Positions 9,448-17,842 of a DNA stretch of 64,000 nt are shown here, piece after piece. Below the pieces are notes generated by a model that was not told the origin of the DNA, did no database searches, and saw only the letters and a program-made list of their open reading frames with translations. The stretch is from positions 310,001 through 374,000 of the forward strand of contig NZ_FNMV01000001.1 in assembly GCF_900106645.1 (NCBI RefSeq), given 5' to 3'. Position 1 is the first letter of the stretch, and each line of letters opens with the position of its first letter. Source of the DNA: Flavobacterium degerlachei. Its GTDB lineage: Bacteria; Bacteroidota; Bacteroidia; Flavobacteriales; Flavobacteriaceae. The position numbers and the translations under genes are program-made.

Positions 9448-9553
9448 GATTGTATTTATTTGAAGTTTTATTCAAAAAATCAAGTTTTATATTGATTTTC
9501 GGGATCCAAAAATAGAATTGTTATTTGGAATTTTTTTATAAAAGTATAAAAAG

Positions 9554-9561
9554 TATCTTTG
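9554..9561 (+). promoter_or_regulatory. -7 promoter element of DUF4254 gene
   Basis: TATCTTTG matches TAnnTTTG and lies 21 bases ahead of the ATG at 9583. A TTG at 9525-9527 is somewhat far for a -33 element. Confidence 0.6.
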
Positions 9562-9582
9562 TATCTATAAAAATATAAAATT

Positions 9583-10188
9583 ATGTTTTCAAAACTAGCG
9601 TATTCAATATTCGAACAAAGTATTAAAGATTATCATGAATTTGATAATGTTGACCAACCTATAAATAATCCATTCCCTAAAGACAAATTCGAACATTTAT
9701 TATATGTGAAAAATTGGATTGACACGGTGCAATGGCATTTTGAAGATATTATTCGTGATCCTAATATTGATCCAGTGGCTGCATTGACCTTGAAAAGAAG
9801 AATTGACGCTTCAAATCAAGAACGTACGGACATGGTAGAATATATTGACGGTTACTTTTTACAAAAATACAGTGATGTAAAAGTGAAAGAAAACGCTAAG
9901 ATAAACTCTGAAAGTCCAGCATGGGCATTTGACAGATTATCAATTTTAGCATTGAAAATTTATCACATGAATGAGGAAGCGACTCGTGAAGAAGCGTCTC
10001 AGGATCACAGGGATAAATGTCAGGCAAAATTAAATATATTGTTAGAACAAAGAACTGATTTGTCAACAGCGATCGATGATTTGTTGACAGATATTGAAAA
10101 CGGTGATAAATTCATGAAGGTGTACAAGCAAATGAAAATGTACAATGACGATGAATTGAACCCAGTTTTGTACCAAGGAAAAAAATAA
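9583..10188 (+). CDS. DUF4254 family protein
   Basis: A 201-residue, mainly helical soluble protein with no signal peptide. It resembles the DUF4254 family, found in Bacteroidota and some other phyla. Features include an NPFPKDKFEHLLYVKNWID segment, a helix carrying WHFEDIIRDP, and a C-terminal predicted coiled region rich in Glu/Asp/Lys. I recall this gene commonly lying next to GT9 heptosyltransferase-like genes, as it does here (91 bases upstream), which hints at a role in cell-surface glycan work. No catalytic residues can be assigned. Confidence 0.75.
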   Translation: MFSKLAYSIFEQSIKDYHEFDNVDQPINNPFPKDKFEHLLYVKNWIDTVQWHFEDIIRDPNIDPVAALTLKRRIDASNQERTDMVEYIDGYFLQKYSDVKVKENAKINSESPAWAFDRLSILALKIYHMNEEATREEASQDHRDKCQAKLNILLEQRTDLSTAIDDLLTDIENGDKFMKVYKQMKMYNDDELNPVLYQGKK

Positions 10189-10201
10189 GAAAAGATAATT
10201 T

Positions 10202-10265
10202 AAACCATTAAGAGATTAAGAAAATTAAGTGAAACTTAATGAGCCTTAATCTCTTAATGGTTTTT
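10202..10265. repeat. Long perfect hairpin with inner hairpin, terminator-like
   Basis: A 19-bp perfect inverted repeat (arms 10202-10220 and 10245-10263, beginning AAACCATTAAGAG) encloses a second 7-bp hairpin, ATTAAGT-gaa-ACTTAAT (10224-10240). A run of five T closes it. It fills nearly the whole DUF4254-GT9 gap and could act as a terminator. The nested layout resembles intergenic palindromic repeats common in Flavobacterium. Confidence 0.75.
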
Positions 10266-10279
10266 ATACATTTAGTTAA

Positions 10280-11320
10280 TTGCCAAATAAGATTAAGCAT
10301 ATAGCCGTCATGAGACTTTCCGCAATGGGAGATGTCGCCATGACGGTTCCTGTTTTACGCGCATTTGTGATTCAACATCCAGAAGTTAAAATAACAGTCA
10401 TTTCGCGTCCTTTTTTCAAACCTTTTTTTGAAGGAATTCCCCAAGTTTCCTTTTTTAGTTTTGACGAAAAAGAACGTCACAAAGGATTTTCAGGATTGTT
10501 GCGTTTGTACCAAGATTTAAAAAAATTGGATGTCGATGCTTTCGCAGATTTGCACAACGTTTTGCGTTCTAAAGTGATCAGAACACTTTTTGCTTTAGGC
10601 GGAAAAAAAGTAGCAGCAGTCGATAAAGGTCGTGAAGGAAAAAAAGCACTGACTCGCAGTGAAAATAAAATCCTGAAACAACTACCCAGCATGTTTGAAA
10701 GACATGCAGAGGTATTTGCTACATTAGGTTTCTCCATAGATTTAGCAAATCCTATTTTTCCTAAAAAAGCAGTTTTAAAGGAAGACATTACTGCTATAAT
10801 AGGCACTGCAAACCTAAAACTGATTGGAATTGCCCCTTTTGCGCAATACGATTCTAAAGTCTATCCTTTGGACTTGATGCGGTCAGTAATCGAAGAATTG
10901 TCGAAAAATCCAAACAATAAAATTCTACTTTTTGGAGGAGGAAAAAAAGAAATTGAAATTCTGGATTCTCTTTCGAATAATAAAAGCAATGTTATTAATA
11001 TGGCTGGTAAAATCAAGTTAAATCAAGAACTTGAACTGATCAGTAATCTTGACGTTATGCTTTCTATGGATTCTGGAAATGCACATATTGCGGCAATGCT
11101 AGGTGTAAAAGTCATTTCGCTTTATGGTGCAACGCATCCTTTTGCCGGATTTATGCCTTTTAATCAGGTAATAGATAACGCTTTGTTAGCTGACAGGAAT
11201 AAATATCCTTTGTTGCCAACCTCTGTTTACGGCAATAAAATAGTTCCTGGTTATGAAGATGCTATGCGAACTATTTCAGTTGAAAAAGTAATTGATAAGA
11301 TTAATTCAGTTCTTTTTTAG
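10280..11320 (+). CDS. Glycosyltransferase family 9 (heptosyltransferase-like)
   Basis: A 346-residue GT-B enzyme of the ADP-heptose:LPS heptosyltransferase family. The N-terminus is AVMRLSAMGDVAMTVPVLRA, the typical GT9 opening. The donor site is SMDSGNAHIAAMLGVKVISLYGATHP near residue 265-290. I keep the TTG start at 10280, because an ATG within the first strand (10310) would cut the conserved opening. GT9 enzymes act at the inner face of the inner membrane on lipid A-core. Whether the sugar here is a heptose cannot be decided. Its 3' end overlaps the convergent DUF2809 gene by 15 bases. Confidence 0.9.
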   Translation: MPNKIKHIAVMRLSAMGDVAMTVPVLRAFVIQHPEVKITVISRPFFKPFFEGIPQVSFFSFDEKERHKGFSGLLRLYQDLKKLDVDAFADLHNVLRSKVIRTLFALGGKKVAAVDKGREGKKALTRSENKILKQLPSMFERHAEVFATLGFSIDLANPIFPKKAVLKEDITAIIGTANLKLIGIAPFAQYDSKVYPLDLMRSVIEELSKNPNNKILLFGGGKKEIEILDSLSNNKSNVINMAGKIKLNQELELISNLDVMLSMDSGNAHIAAMLGVKVISLYGATHPFAGFMPFNQVIDNALLADRNKYPLLPTSVYGNKIVPGYEDAMRTISVEKVIDKINSVLF

Positions 11321-11689
11321 TGATTTTTTTTCTACCAATAGAACAACTGAAATTCCTATTACATAAGTCATTAGATCCCAGAAAGAAAATGAAGTGCCAA
11401 TAACTGTTTTGGCGAGACTTGAATTTTCAAGACCAAGCATTTCGATCCCATTAAAATATTGCAAAGTTTCTATTGCGAAAGAAAAAATAAAAACAAATAG
11501 AGCCACATTAAAAACAGGCCAATCAAAAAATGATTTTATAAAGCAATAAATCAAAATAACCACCAATACATCGCCCAAATAAGGTCTTACAAAAGCATCA
11601 TGAACATAAAGCGCAATAAAAACTTCTGTCCAAAAAATTATAAAAGCTAGTAAAAAGTACTTTTTGTTGAAGGTTAGCAAACCGGTCAT
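11306..11689 (-). CDS. DUF2809 family membrane protein
   Basis: A 127-residue protein with about four membrane helices. The motif FVRPYLGDVLVVILIYCFIKSF, with a conserved Arg-Pro-x3-Gly-Asp at the start of a helix, and the later ETLQYFN segment match the uncharacterised DUF2809 family of small integral membrane proteins. It is convergent with the GT9 gene and overlaps it by 15 bases. No function is known and no partner is obvious. Confidence 0.75.
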   Translation of the reverse strand: MTGLLTFNKKYFLLAFIIFWTEVFIALYVHDAFVRPYLGDVLVVILIYCFIKSFFDWPVFNVALFVFIFSFAIETLQYFNGIEMLGLENSSLAKTVIGTSFSFWDLMTYVIGISVVLLVEKKSLKKN

Positions 11690-11811
11690 TTATTTTTTAA
11701 ATATAATTAGAAAGTATATACTGCTCTGTTATTAGTGAAATAAGTATACTAAAAAGTTAACGCAGAAGGATTTTGAGTTAAAAATAACGAAAAATAATAC
11801 TTCCCAAAAAT

Positions 11812-11840
11812 AAAAAAACTTCCCTTTTCAAGGAAGTTTT
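11812..11840 (-). terminator. Terminator of the ferredoxin-reductase gene
   Basis: AAAACTTCC (11815-11823) and GGAAGTTTT (11832-11840) form a 9-bp stem. Read on the minus strand the stem is followed by a run of T, as in an intrinsic terminator, 22 bases after the stop at 11862. Confidence 0.8.
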
Positions 11841-11861
11841 AATTATGATTTTAGCTACTTA

Positions 11862-12914
11862 CTAAACATCATCATAATCTATATAGATACTTTCTGATGT
11901 AGGATGTGCTTGACAAGTCAAGATTAATCCGCTAGCAATTTCTTTATCAGTAAGAATCGAATTTTTAGTCATTTCAGCAGTTCCAGAAGTTACGCGCGCA
12001 AGACAACTACTGCAAATTCCTCCTTGACAGGAATACGGAGCGTCAATACCTTGTTTTAATGCTGCATCAAGGATTGTTTGTTTTTGCGACATTTCAAAAA
12101 TCGTTTCCTCGTCATCAACCATAACAGTAATTTTCGAATGACCTTCTAGTGATTCAGTAATTACGTTTTCATGAGAAGAGGTCGTGAAAAGCTCGAATTT
12201 AATAGCCGATTCTTTTACATTTTTCTCCTTTAAAACACCTGAAACTAGTTCGATCATTTCCTCTGGACCACACAAATAGAACTTATCAAATTCCAATGCT
12301 GCGTGTTTGTTATTCAAAACAAAATTTACGGTAGATTTTTCTATTCGGCCAAACAAAGCGTTTTCTACTTTCGCTTGGCTGTAAATATTGTGGACAAATA
12401 AACGACTTACATATTTTAATTGTAGGTCATGTAATTCTTGGTGAAAGATCGTTTCCTCTGGGGTTTTATTCCCATAAACAAGAACAAACGTGCTTTTAGG
12501 TTCGCTTTTTAGCATCGATTTAATAATCGAAATAACGGGTGTTATACCGCTACCAGATACAAAAGCGGCGTAGTTTTTTTGACGATCTGCTTGTGGTTCA
12601 AATGTGAATTTCCCTTCAGGTTTCCCTACTTCAAGTGCGTCTCCTGCTTTTAGTTTTGTATTGGCAAACTGAGAAAAAGCACCATTTTTAACCGCTTTAA
12701 CCGCAATACGTAATTCACCACTTTCTGGTGATGAACATATAGAATAGGCACGACGAATTTCTTGACCGTCTAATTTTAGTCTCAAATTAACATATTGACC
12801 AGCAATAAAAGTATAGTTTGGTTTTAATTCTTCGGGAACATTAAAAAGTATGGAAACTGCAGCTGCGGTTTCGCGCTTTACTTCTTTTATAATTAATTTT
12901 AAAAAGGATGGCAT
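11862..12914 (-). CDS. PaaE-like ferredoxin--NADP(H) oxidoreductase with C-terminal [2Fe-2S] domain
   Basis: A 350-residue electron-transfer flavoprotein in three modules. The FAD-binding barrel carries RRAYSICSSP (RxYS motif), the NAD(P)-binding domain carries VSGSGITPVISI and LCGPEEMI, and a plant-type ferredoxin domain has cysteines C296, C301, C304 and C334. The family passes electrons from NADPH to oxygenases or desaturases; phenylacetyl-CoA epoxidase reductase (PaaE) is a known member. No oxygenase or paa gene is nearby, so in this organism it may serve another acceptor such as a fatty-acid desaturase. It is divergent from padR, with 150 bases between the two starts. Confidence 0.88.
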   Translation of the reverse strand: MPSFLKLIIKEVKRETAAAVSILFNVPEELKPNYTFIAGQYVNLRLKLDGQEIRRAYSICSSPESGELRIAVKAVKNGAFSQFANTKLKAGDALEVGKPEGKFTFEPQADRQKNYAAFVSGSGITPVISIIKSMLKSEPKSTFVLVYGNKTPEETIFHQELHDLQLKYVSRLFVHNIYSQAKVENALFGRIEKSTVNFVLNNKHAALEFDKFYLCGPEEMIELVSGVLKEKNVKESAIKFELFTTSSHENVITESLEGHSKITVMVDDEETIFEMSQKQTILDAALKQGIDAPYSCQGGICSSCLARVTSGTAEMTKNSILTDKEIASGLILTCQAHPTSESIYIDYDDV

Positions 12915-12980
12915 AGGATAATTTTTTTACAAATATACTAAAGAGATTAGGTTTCTTAAATCAAAGTGTTTGAAAATTTA

Positions 12981-13022
12981 TATACATAGAATAGTTATGT
13001 ATAAGAAACTTATGTATATTTG
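12981..13022 (+). promoter_or_regulatory. padR promoter with candidate PadR operator
   Basis: TATATTTG (13015-13022) fits the -7 consensus, 42 bases before the padR start. Overlapping and upstream of it are TATACATA (12981-12988), TATGTATA (12996-13003) and TATGTATA again (13011-13018). The first two form an inverted repeat with a 7-base spacer. PadR-family proteins bind ATGT/ACAT dyads and usually repress their own operon, so this is the expected operator. Confidence 0.6.
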
Positions 13023-13035
13023 ATTTTTAAAATTA

Positions 13036-13059
13036 GATTGCTTCGTACCTCGCAATGAC
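13036..13059. repeat. Dispersed short palindromic repeat in padR leader
   Basis: ATTGC (13037-13041) and GCAAT (13052-13056) flank TTCGTACCTC. The 24-base block matches my recollection of a short palindromic repeat, with cores GTCATTGCGAGG and ACGAAGCAATC, dispersed in many unrelated bacterial genomes. It lies between the padR promoter and start codon and would be transcribed in the 5' leader. Confidence 0.55.
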
Positions 13060-13064
13060 AAAAA

Positions 13065-13406
13065 ATGAAAAACTCACAATTATATAAAGGAAGTTTAAAT
13101 ACGATCATCATGAAGTTGCTGGAGGAAAACGGCAAGATGTACGGCTATGAAATCACCCAAAAAGTAAAAATAATTACCCATGGCGAACTCAATATTACCG
13201 AGGGTGCTTTGTATCCTGCCTTGCACAAACTCGAAGCCGAAGGTATACTGGATGTTGAGATTGCAAAGGTAGACAACCGCATGCGCAAATATTATAAACT
13301 CACCGAGAGTGGTCAAAAAGAAACCGTAAACCGACTTGCAGAATTAGAGGATTTTATCCGAAACATGCAAAGCTTAGTGAACCCGAAATCTAACCTAGAA
13401 TTTTAA
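13065..13406 (+). CDS. PadR family transcriptional regulator
   Basis: A 113-residue winged-helix repressor of the short PadR-s2 type. The DNA-binding part shows GSLNTIIMKLLEENGKMYGYEITQKV and TEGALYPALHKLEAEGILD, the core PadR motifs. A short C-terminal helix for dimerisation follows. It starts a run of same-strand genes: three HAAS-like membrane proteins and a two-gene ABC transporter. PadR proteins frequently repress adjacent export systems and respond to small ligands or membrane partners. The candidate operator just upstream suggests autoregulation. Confidence 0.93.
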   Translation: MKNSQLYKGSLNTIIMKLLEENGKMYGYEITQKVKIITHGELNITEGALYPALHKLEAEGILDVEIAKVDNRMRKYYKLTESGQKETVNRLAELEDFIRNMQSLVNPKSNLEF

Positions 13407-13416
13407 TTTTTAGCCA

Positions 13417-14088
13417 ATGAAATTAACTACTCAACAAATAGAATACGTAGAAAATTATATCATTAGTAAGGATATCAAATGGTATGAATTGCAAGTAGAA
13501 CTAACGGATCACATGGTCACTAGTATGGAGGAATTTTGGGAAAAAGATCCTGAGCTTACTTTTCATCAGGTGAAATACTATGCTGAAGATAAATTTGGCA
13601 GGAACGGGTTTAAAGTAATTGAAGAGGAGCGTACTCAAATTCTTAGAAAAGAGTTTAGAAGAGCACAATTAAAAATGATTGCGGAGTATTTTAAATTCCC
13701 GAAAATTATTTTAGGTATTCTGTTAGGCTTTCTAGCTTTTAAGGCATCTTTTTATTTTGATGAACCAGTAAAGTTTGTTGCAATTTTATTCGGTTTATTA
13801 GCAGTACTTATTATTCCAGCATTCTATTCTTTTTATATAAATAGAAAAATTAATGGGAAACGTTTTTTAGAATTGAATATTAATCATGGTACTTTCACTG
13901 GAATTTTTGGATTGATGTACTGGGTAATGTATTTTTTAAATTCTTTTAAGGAGTCGGTTCAATCACATCCAATTTTAATATTAGCTTTATGTTGTTTATG
14001 GGTAGTGGGAATCTTATTTTTAATTACTGGAATTCATCTTCAAAAGAAGACAATTGAGAACGTAAAAAGGCAATACCAACTCACTTAA
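13417..14088 (+). CDS. PadR-linked membrane protein with HAAS-like N-terminal domain (paralogue 1)
   Basis: A 223-residue protein. The N-terminal ~95 residues are helical and cytoplasmic (KLTTQQIEYVENYI, then WYELQVELTDHMVTSMEE), and four or so membrane helices follow. The N-terminal part is shared with the next two proteins: x-Q-x-I near residue 7, W-Y-x-LQ-x-EL-x-DH near 22-33 and an F-x2-V/A segment. Small helical domains preceding membrane helices and encoded beside PadR regulators are known as HAAS domains (as in DUF1700 proteins) and are thought to relay signals to the HTH protein. That assignment is by layout and pattern, not by a profile search. Confidence 0.65.
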   Translation: MKLTTQQIEYVENYIISKDIKWYELQVELTDHMVTSMEEFWEKDPELTFHQVKYYAEDKFGRNGFKVIEEERTQILRKEFRRAQLKMIAEYFKFPKIILGILLGFLAFKASFYFDEPVKFVAILFGLLAVLIIPAFYSFYINRKINGKRFLELNINHGTFTGIFGLMYWVMYFLNSFKESVQSHPILILALCCLWVVGILFLITGIHLQKKTIENVKRQYQLT

Positions 14089-14094
14089 TTTGCT

Positions 14095-14775
14095 ATGAAA
14101 CTAACCAACCAACAAATCACAACCATAGATGAAACCTTAGTTTTAAACGGCTTTGTCTATGACGATATCAAGCTCGAATTAGTAGACCATATTGCTACAG
14201 AAATTGAGTCGGAAGCTAGTATTGAAGACAAACCTTTTGAGGTTGTTTTAAAAGAGGTTTTTGATAGATGGAAGCCGCAATTGAAGCCAACTTCACATAA
14301 TTTATTACTAGGTTATGGGTTTTTAGCCCCAAAGATTATTTCGGATAAATTTGCCGATGACAAAAAAAAGGAACTAATTGCTTCAGGAATTACTGTCTGT
14401 TTGCTTACGGTTTTAATTTTATTGATTGGAAATAAATTTCAGAACCCCTCGGTTTTATCGGGTATTGTATTTTTTTTACAATCGACATCACTAGTGGGTG
14501 CATTATTGATGATAAGCGGTAAATTATTTGTTTTAAAATCTAAAATAAATACGACTCATCTATTCTGGTTTAAGAAAAGTTTTAATCTGCTTCTGCTTTA
14601 CGGTTTACTCATTGGGTTAGGTTTTTTTCCTATTCTTCCTTCGAATAAAAATACAGGAATAAAATTAGGTGGCTTGATTGTTACATTGATTTACTTGTTC
14701 TTGCTTTACGGGACTTTAAAGCAATTTTACAAGCATTTTCTATTCGAAAAAAAATTATCAACTTCTAAGCCATGA
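14095..14775 (+). CDS. PadR-linked membrane protein with HAAS-like N-terminal domain (paralogue 2)
   Basis: A 226-residue paralogue of the flanking proteins. It shares the KLTNQQI opening and an IKLELVDHIATEIE segment equivalent to the EL-x-DH motif, but lacks the WY pair and is the most diverged of the three. Four C-terminal membrane helices follow a longer soluble part of about 95 residues. The gene starts six bases after the first paralogue, and its stop overlaps the start of the third in an ATGA, so all three are translated together. Function is unknown; a membrane partner of PadR or of the ABC transporter downstream is the most natural guess. Confidence 0.6.
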   Translation: MKLTNQQITTIDETLVLNGFVYDDIKLELVDHIATEIESEASIEDKPFEVVLKEVFDRWKPQLKPTSHNLLLGYGFLAPKIISDKFADDKKKELIASGITVCLLTVLILLIGNKFQNPSVLSGIVFFLQSTSLVGALLMISGKLFVLKSKINTTHLFWFKKSFNLLLLYGLLIGLGFFPILPSNKNTGIKLGGLIVTLIYLFLLYGTLKQFYKHFLFEKKLSTSKP

Positions 14776-15479
14776 AACTAACTAGCGAACAAATAGACCA
14801 ACTTTTTAGTTTTACCCGCCAGCATTATGTGGAATGGTATGACTTGCAATCAGAACTGGTCGACCATCTCGCGAATGCCATTGAAACGCAATGGGAAGAG
14901 AATCCCAAACTTACTTTTGACCAAGCCCTGAATGCTGAATTCAAGAAGTTTGGCGTATTTGGCTTTATGGATGTGGTCGAAAAACGTCAGGCTGTTTTAA
15001 GCAAAAAATACAATCGTTTGGTTTGGGAACATTTTAAAGACTTTTTTGGAATTCCTAAGATTGTGTTGTTAATTGCTATGACACTAGGGTTGTTTAGTAT
15101 TCTTAAAATAAATTTTTACAGCCAATGGATTTTCATAGGACTGTATCTCATTTTGATTGTGTTTTCATTTCGTGAAATGTTCAAAAACAGCAAGCGCAAA
15201 AAGCAACAAATAAAAGAAGTCCAAAAAAGATGGTTGTTTGAAGAGATTATTAATCAATACGGTAGTTTTTCTGTGATAGCGCTTACGCCTTTAAATATTT
15301 TCATTCAGTTGCTAAATCACTCTAAGGACATTTTATCAAACCCCTATTATACATTGGGCTTAAGTTTCTTGTTTGTGCTTTTTGCTATTATCGTTTTCAT
15401 CATCTTTAAAATCATGCCAGCCAAGGCAGAGGATTATTTGCTAGCCACTTACCCAGAATATAAATTAGATAGACTGTAA
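14772..15479 (+). CDS. PadR-linked membrane protein with HAAS-like N-terminal domain (paralogue 3)
   Basis: A 235-residue protein most similar to paralogue 1: KLTSEQIDQLFSF, WYDLQSELVDHLANAIE, an EENPKLTFDQAL stretch and a KKFG-x2-GF-x2-V segment all align. Membrane helices start near residue 95 (IPKIVLLIAMTLGLFSILKI), and three more follow. The start overlaps the preceding stop by four bases. The ABC permease gene begins 47 bases downstream, after a short AT-rich spacer. Triplication of the same two-part design within one operon is unusual. Confidence 0.65.
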   Translation: MKLTSEQIDQLFSFTRQHYVEWYDLQSELVDHLANAIETQWEENPKLTFDQALNAEFKKFGVFGFMDVVEKRQAVLSKKYNRLVWEHFKDFFGIPKIVLLIAMTLGLFSILKINFYSQWIFIGLYLILIVFSFREMFKNSKRKKQQIKEVQKRWLFEEIINQYGSFSVIALTPLNIFIQLLNHSKDILSNPYYTLGLSFLFVLFAIIVFIIFKIMPAKAEDYLLATYPEYKLDRL

Positions 15480-15526
15480 CATTTTCTTACTTTTATTTAC
15501 TTACTATGAAACTAAACCATTAAACT

Positions 15527-16996
15527 ATGTTCAAACGTTTTATTTATCTAGAATGGAAAGCTTTTACAAGGTCAGCTTCTTTCGCAACTAATTTGGCTTT
15601 AAAAATCTTGATGGGGTTTGTAGCTATTTATTTCATATTGGTTTTCTTAGCATTAGGAGTTGGAGCTTTTTATTTTTTGAGAAAAATGAACTTAGATCCA
15701 ATAGTTACGGTAAATAAATTCATGATTTATTATATTTTGATGGATTTAATTATCAGATTTATGCTGCAAAAAATCCCAGTAATGAATATTCGTCCTTTGT
15801 TGATTTTCCCCATAAAAAAATCCACAATCGTACATTTCTCTTTGGGAAAAACTATTTTGTCATTCTTTAATTTATTGCATGGCTTTTTCTTGCTTCCATT
15901 TAGTATTGTTTTAATTGTTGAAGGTTATGATGTGGTGTCTGTATTGCTTTGGTTTACAGCGATGTTTTCATTGGTTTACATTAATAATTTTCTAAATGTA
16001 ATATTGAGTAATAAAGACAATCTATTTGCTATTTCAGTTGGCTTTTTTGCTGTTTTAGGAGGATTACATTATTATGGTTTTTTCAATATTACTGATTATA
16101 CAGCGCCTTTTTTTGATGCTATTTTTAATAGCTATTGGGCTTTTGCAATTCCAGTATTTGTTTTAATCGCTTTATATTATTTTACTTTTCAATATTTCAA
16201 AAATGATTTATACCTCGATGCTGGTTTAAATAGTAAACTTGACATTGCAAAAACGGAAGAGTTAACGTGGTTAAACCAATTTGGAACCATTGGAACGTTC
16301 TTAAAAAATGACATCAAATTGATCAAAAGAAACAAACGTTCAAAAACCACGGTAGGACTAAGTGTCATGTTTCTTTTTTATGGTTTTCTTTTCTTTACAA
16401 ACGGAATAGAGGCATACAACAATCCTGTGATGCACATTTTTGCCGGAATTTTTGTCTCTGGAGGATTTCTGATCACTTTTGGACAATTTGTACCTAGCTG
16501 GGACAGCGCCTATTATCAGTTAATGATGACACAAAACATTCCTTATAAAGGCTATCTGAGTTCAAAATGGTGGCTAATGGTAATTGCTACGATTGTGACC
16601 ACAATAATTGCATCGTTCTATCTTTACTTTGGATTGCAGGTGTATTTAACCATTATTGTAGGTGCAATTTATAATATTGGAGTCAATTCTCATTTGGTTT
16701 TGTTGGGTGGCGCATATACTAAAACACCAATTGACTTGAGTTCTGGTAAAGGTGCTTTTGGAGATAAAAAAGCATTTAATATCAAAACCATGCTGATTTC
16801 TATACCACAACTAGTTTTACCTGTATTATTGTATTGGGTAGGTTCAACTTTAGTAAATGCTAATGTAGGATTAGTTCTAGTCGCATCAGTAGGTGTATTA
16901 GGTTTTGCATTAAAAGACAGAGCTTTTACCTTGATTGAAAAAATTTATAAATCCGAGAAATACGCAACAATCGCTGCCTATAAGCAAAAAGGCTAA
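15527..16996 (+). CDS. ABC transporter permease, DUF5687 family
   Basis: A 489-residue membrane protein with about twelve hydrophobic segments. It opens with the MFKRFIYLEWKAFTRSASF cytoplasmic helix typical of the Bacteroidota DUF5687 family, which resembles ABC-2-like permeases. A central cytoplasmic stretch (TEELTWLNQFGTIGTFLKNDIKLIKRNKRSK) divides it in two halves. The ATPase gene starts 63 bases downstream, so the two probably form one transporter. With PadR and the HAAS-like proteins upstream, an efflux or envelope-stress export role is plausible. The substrate is unknown. Confidence 0.8.
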   Translation: MFKRFIYLEWKAFTRSASFATNLALKILMGFVAIYFILVFLALGVGAFYFLRKMNLDPIVTVNKFMIYYILMDLIIRFMLQKIPVMNIRPLLIFPIKKSTIVHFSLGKTILSFFNLLHGFFLLPFSIVLIVEGYDVVSVLLWFTAMFSLVYINNFLNVILSNKDNLFAISVGFFAVLGGLHYYGFFNITDYTAPFFDAIFNSYWAFAIPVFVLIALYYFTFQYFKNDLYLDAGLNSKLDIAKTEELTWLNQFGTIGTFLKNDIKLIKRNKRSKTTVGLSVMFLFYGFLFFTNGIEAYNNPVMHIFAGIFVSGGFLITFGQFVPSWDSAYYQLMMTQNIPYKGYLSSKWWLMVIATIVTTIIASFYLYFGLQVYLTIIVGAIYNIGVNSHLVLLGGAYTKTPIDLSSGKGAFGDKKAFNIKTMLISIPQLVLPVLLYWVGSTLVNANVGLVLVASVGVLGFALKDRAFTLIEKIYKSEKYATIAAYKQKG

Positions 16997-17059
16997 GTCT
17001 GCAGTTGCACTAAGTGATTACCAAAACAATAACCAAATAACCGCATTAACCTTTCAAAT

Positions 17060-17755
17060 ATGATTCAAGTAAACAACCTTTCGAAAACATATAACGGAAC
17101 AACCGTATTAAAAATTGATTATCTAGAAATAAAAAAAGGCGAAAGCTTAGGGTTAGTAGGGAATAACGGAGCAGGGAAAACCACTTTCTTTAGTTTGTTA
17201 TTGGATTTAATCCAACCTTCAACAGGAAACATTATCAATAATGAAGTTCAAGTCAATACTAGCGAAAACTGGAAACCATTCACAGCTTCTTTTCTTGACG
17301 AAAGTTTTTTAATAGGATATCTCACGCCAGAGGAATACTTTTATTTTATAGGCGATTTACGAGGACAAAATAAAGCCGATGTTGATGCTTTACTTGCTAA
17401 ACATGAAGAGTTTTTTAATGGAGAAATCCTGAAAAACAAAAAATATTTACGTGATTTATCTAAAGGAAACCAGAAAAAAGTGGGAATTATTGCTACGCTT
17501 ATAGGTAATCCAGAAGTGATTATATTAGACGAGCCCTTTGCAAATTTAGATCCTACAACGGTAAACCGATTAAAAAAAGTAATTAAGGAACTTTCAGAAA
17601 ATCCTAATATAACGATACTGGTTTCCAGTCATGATTTGCAGCATACAGTAGAAGTTTGCGATAGGATTGTCGCCTTAAACAAAGGAGAGCTTGTAAAAGA
17701 CATTAAAACCTCTGAAGAGACCTTACAGGAGTTAGAAACGTTTTTCGCCGTTTAA
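17060..17755 (+). CDS. ABC transporter ATP-binding protein
   Basis: A 231-residue nucleotide-binding subunit. Walker A is GNNGAGKTT (residues 34-42), the signature is the variant LSKGNQKKV in place of LSGGQ, and Walker B is VIILDEPFANLD. The switch histidine is in LVSSHDLQHT. The LSKGN signature and short D-loop are frequent in exporter ATPases of the CcmA/NatA type. It is the natural partner of the DUF5687 permease just upstream and should drive export from the cytoplasm. Confidence 0.93.
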   Translation: MIQVNNLSKTYNGTTVLKIDYLEIKKGESLGLVGNNGAGKTTFFSLLLDLIQPSTGNIINNEVQVNTSENWKPFTASFLDESFLIGYLTPEEYFYFIGDLRGQNKADVDALLAKHEEFFNGEILKNKKYLRDLSKGNQKKVGIIATLIGNPEVIILDEPFANLDPTTVNRLKKVIKELSENPNITILVSSHDLQHTVEVCDRIVALNKGELVKDIKTSEETLQELETFFAV

Positions 17756-17842
17756 ATTTCTATATTTCGAAAAGAAACGTATTTTTACCAGTCATTATAC
17801 TAAAAGACATTTTTAAAAGTTTAATGATAAAAACGTTTACCA

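Noticed and set aside
11862-12914. Phenylacetate degradation locus, given PaaE- and PaaK-like genes in the window
   Set aside because: The PaaK-like gene belongs to a polysaccharide cluster, the two are 6 kb apart on the same strand with unrelated genes between, and no paaABCD genes are seen.
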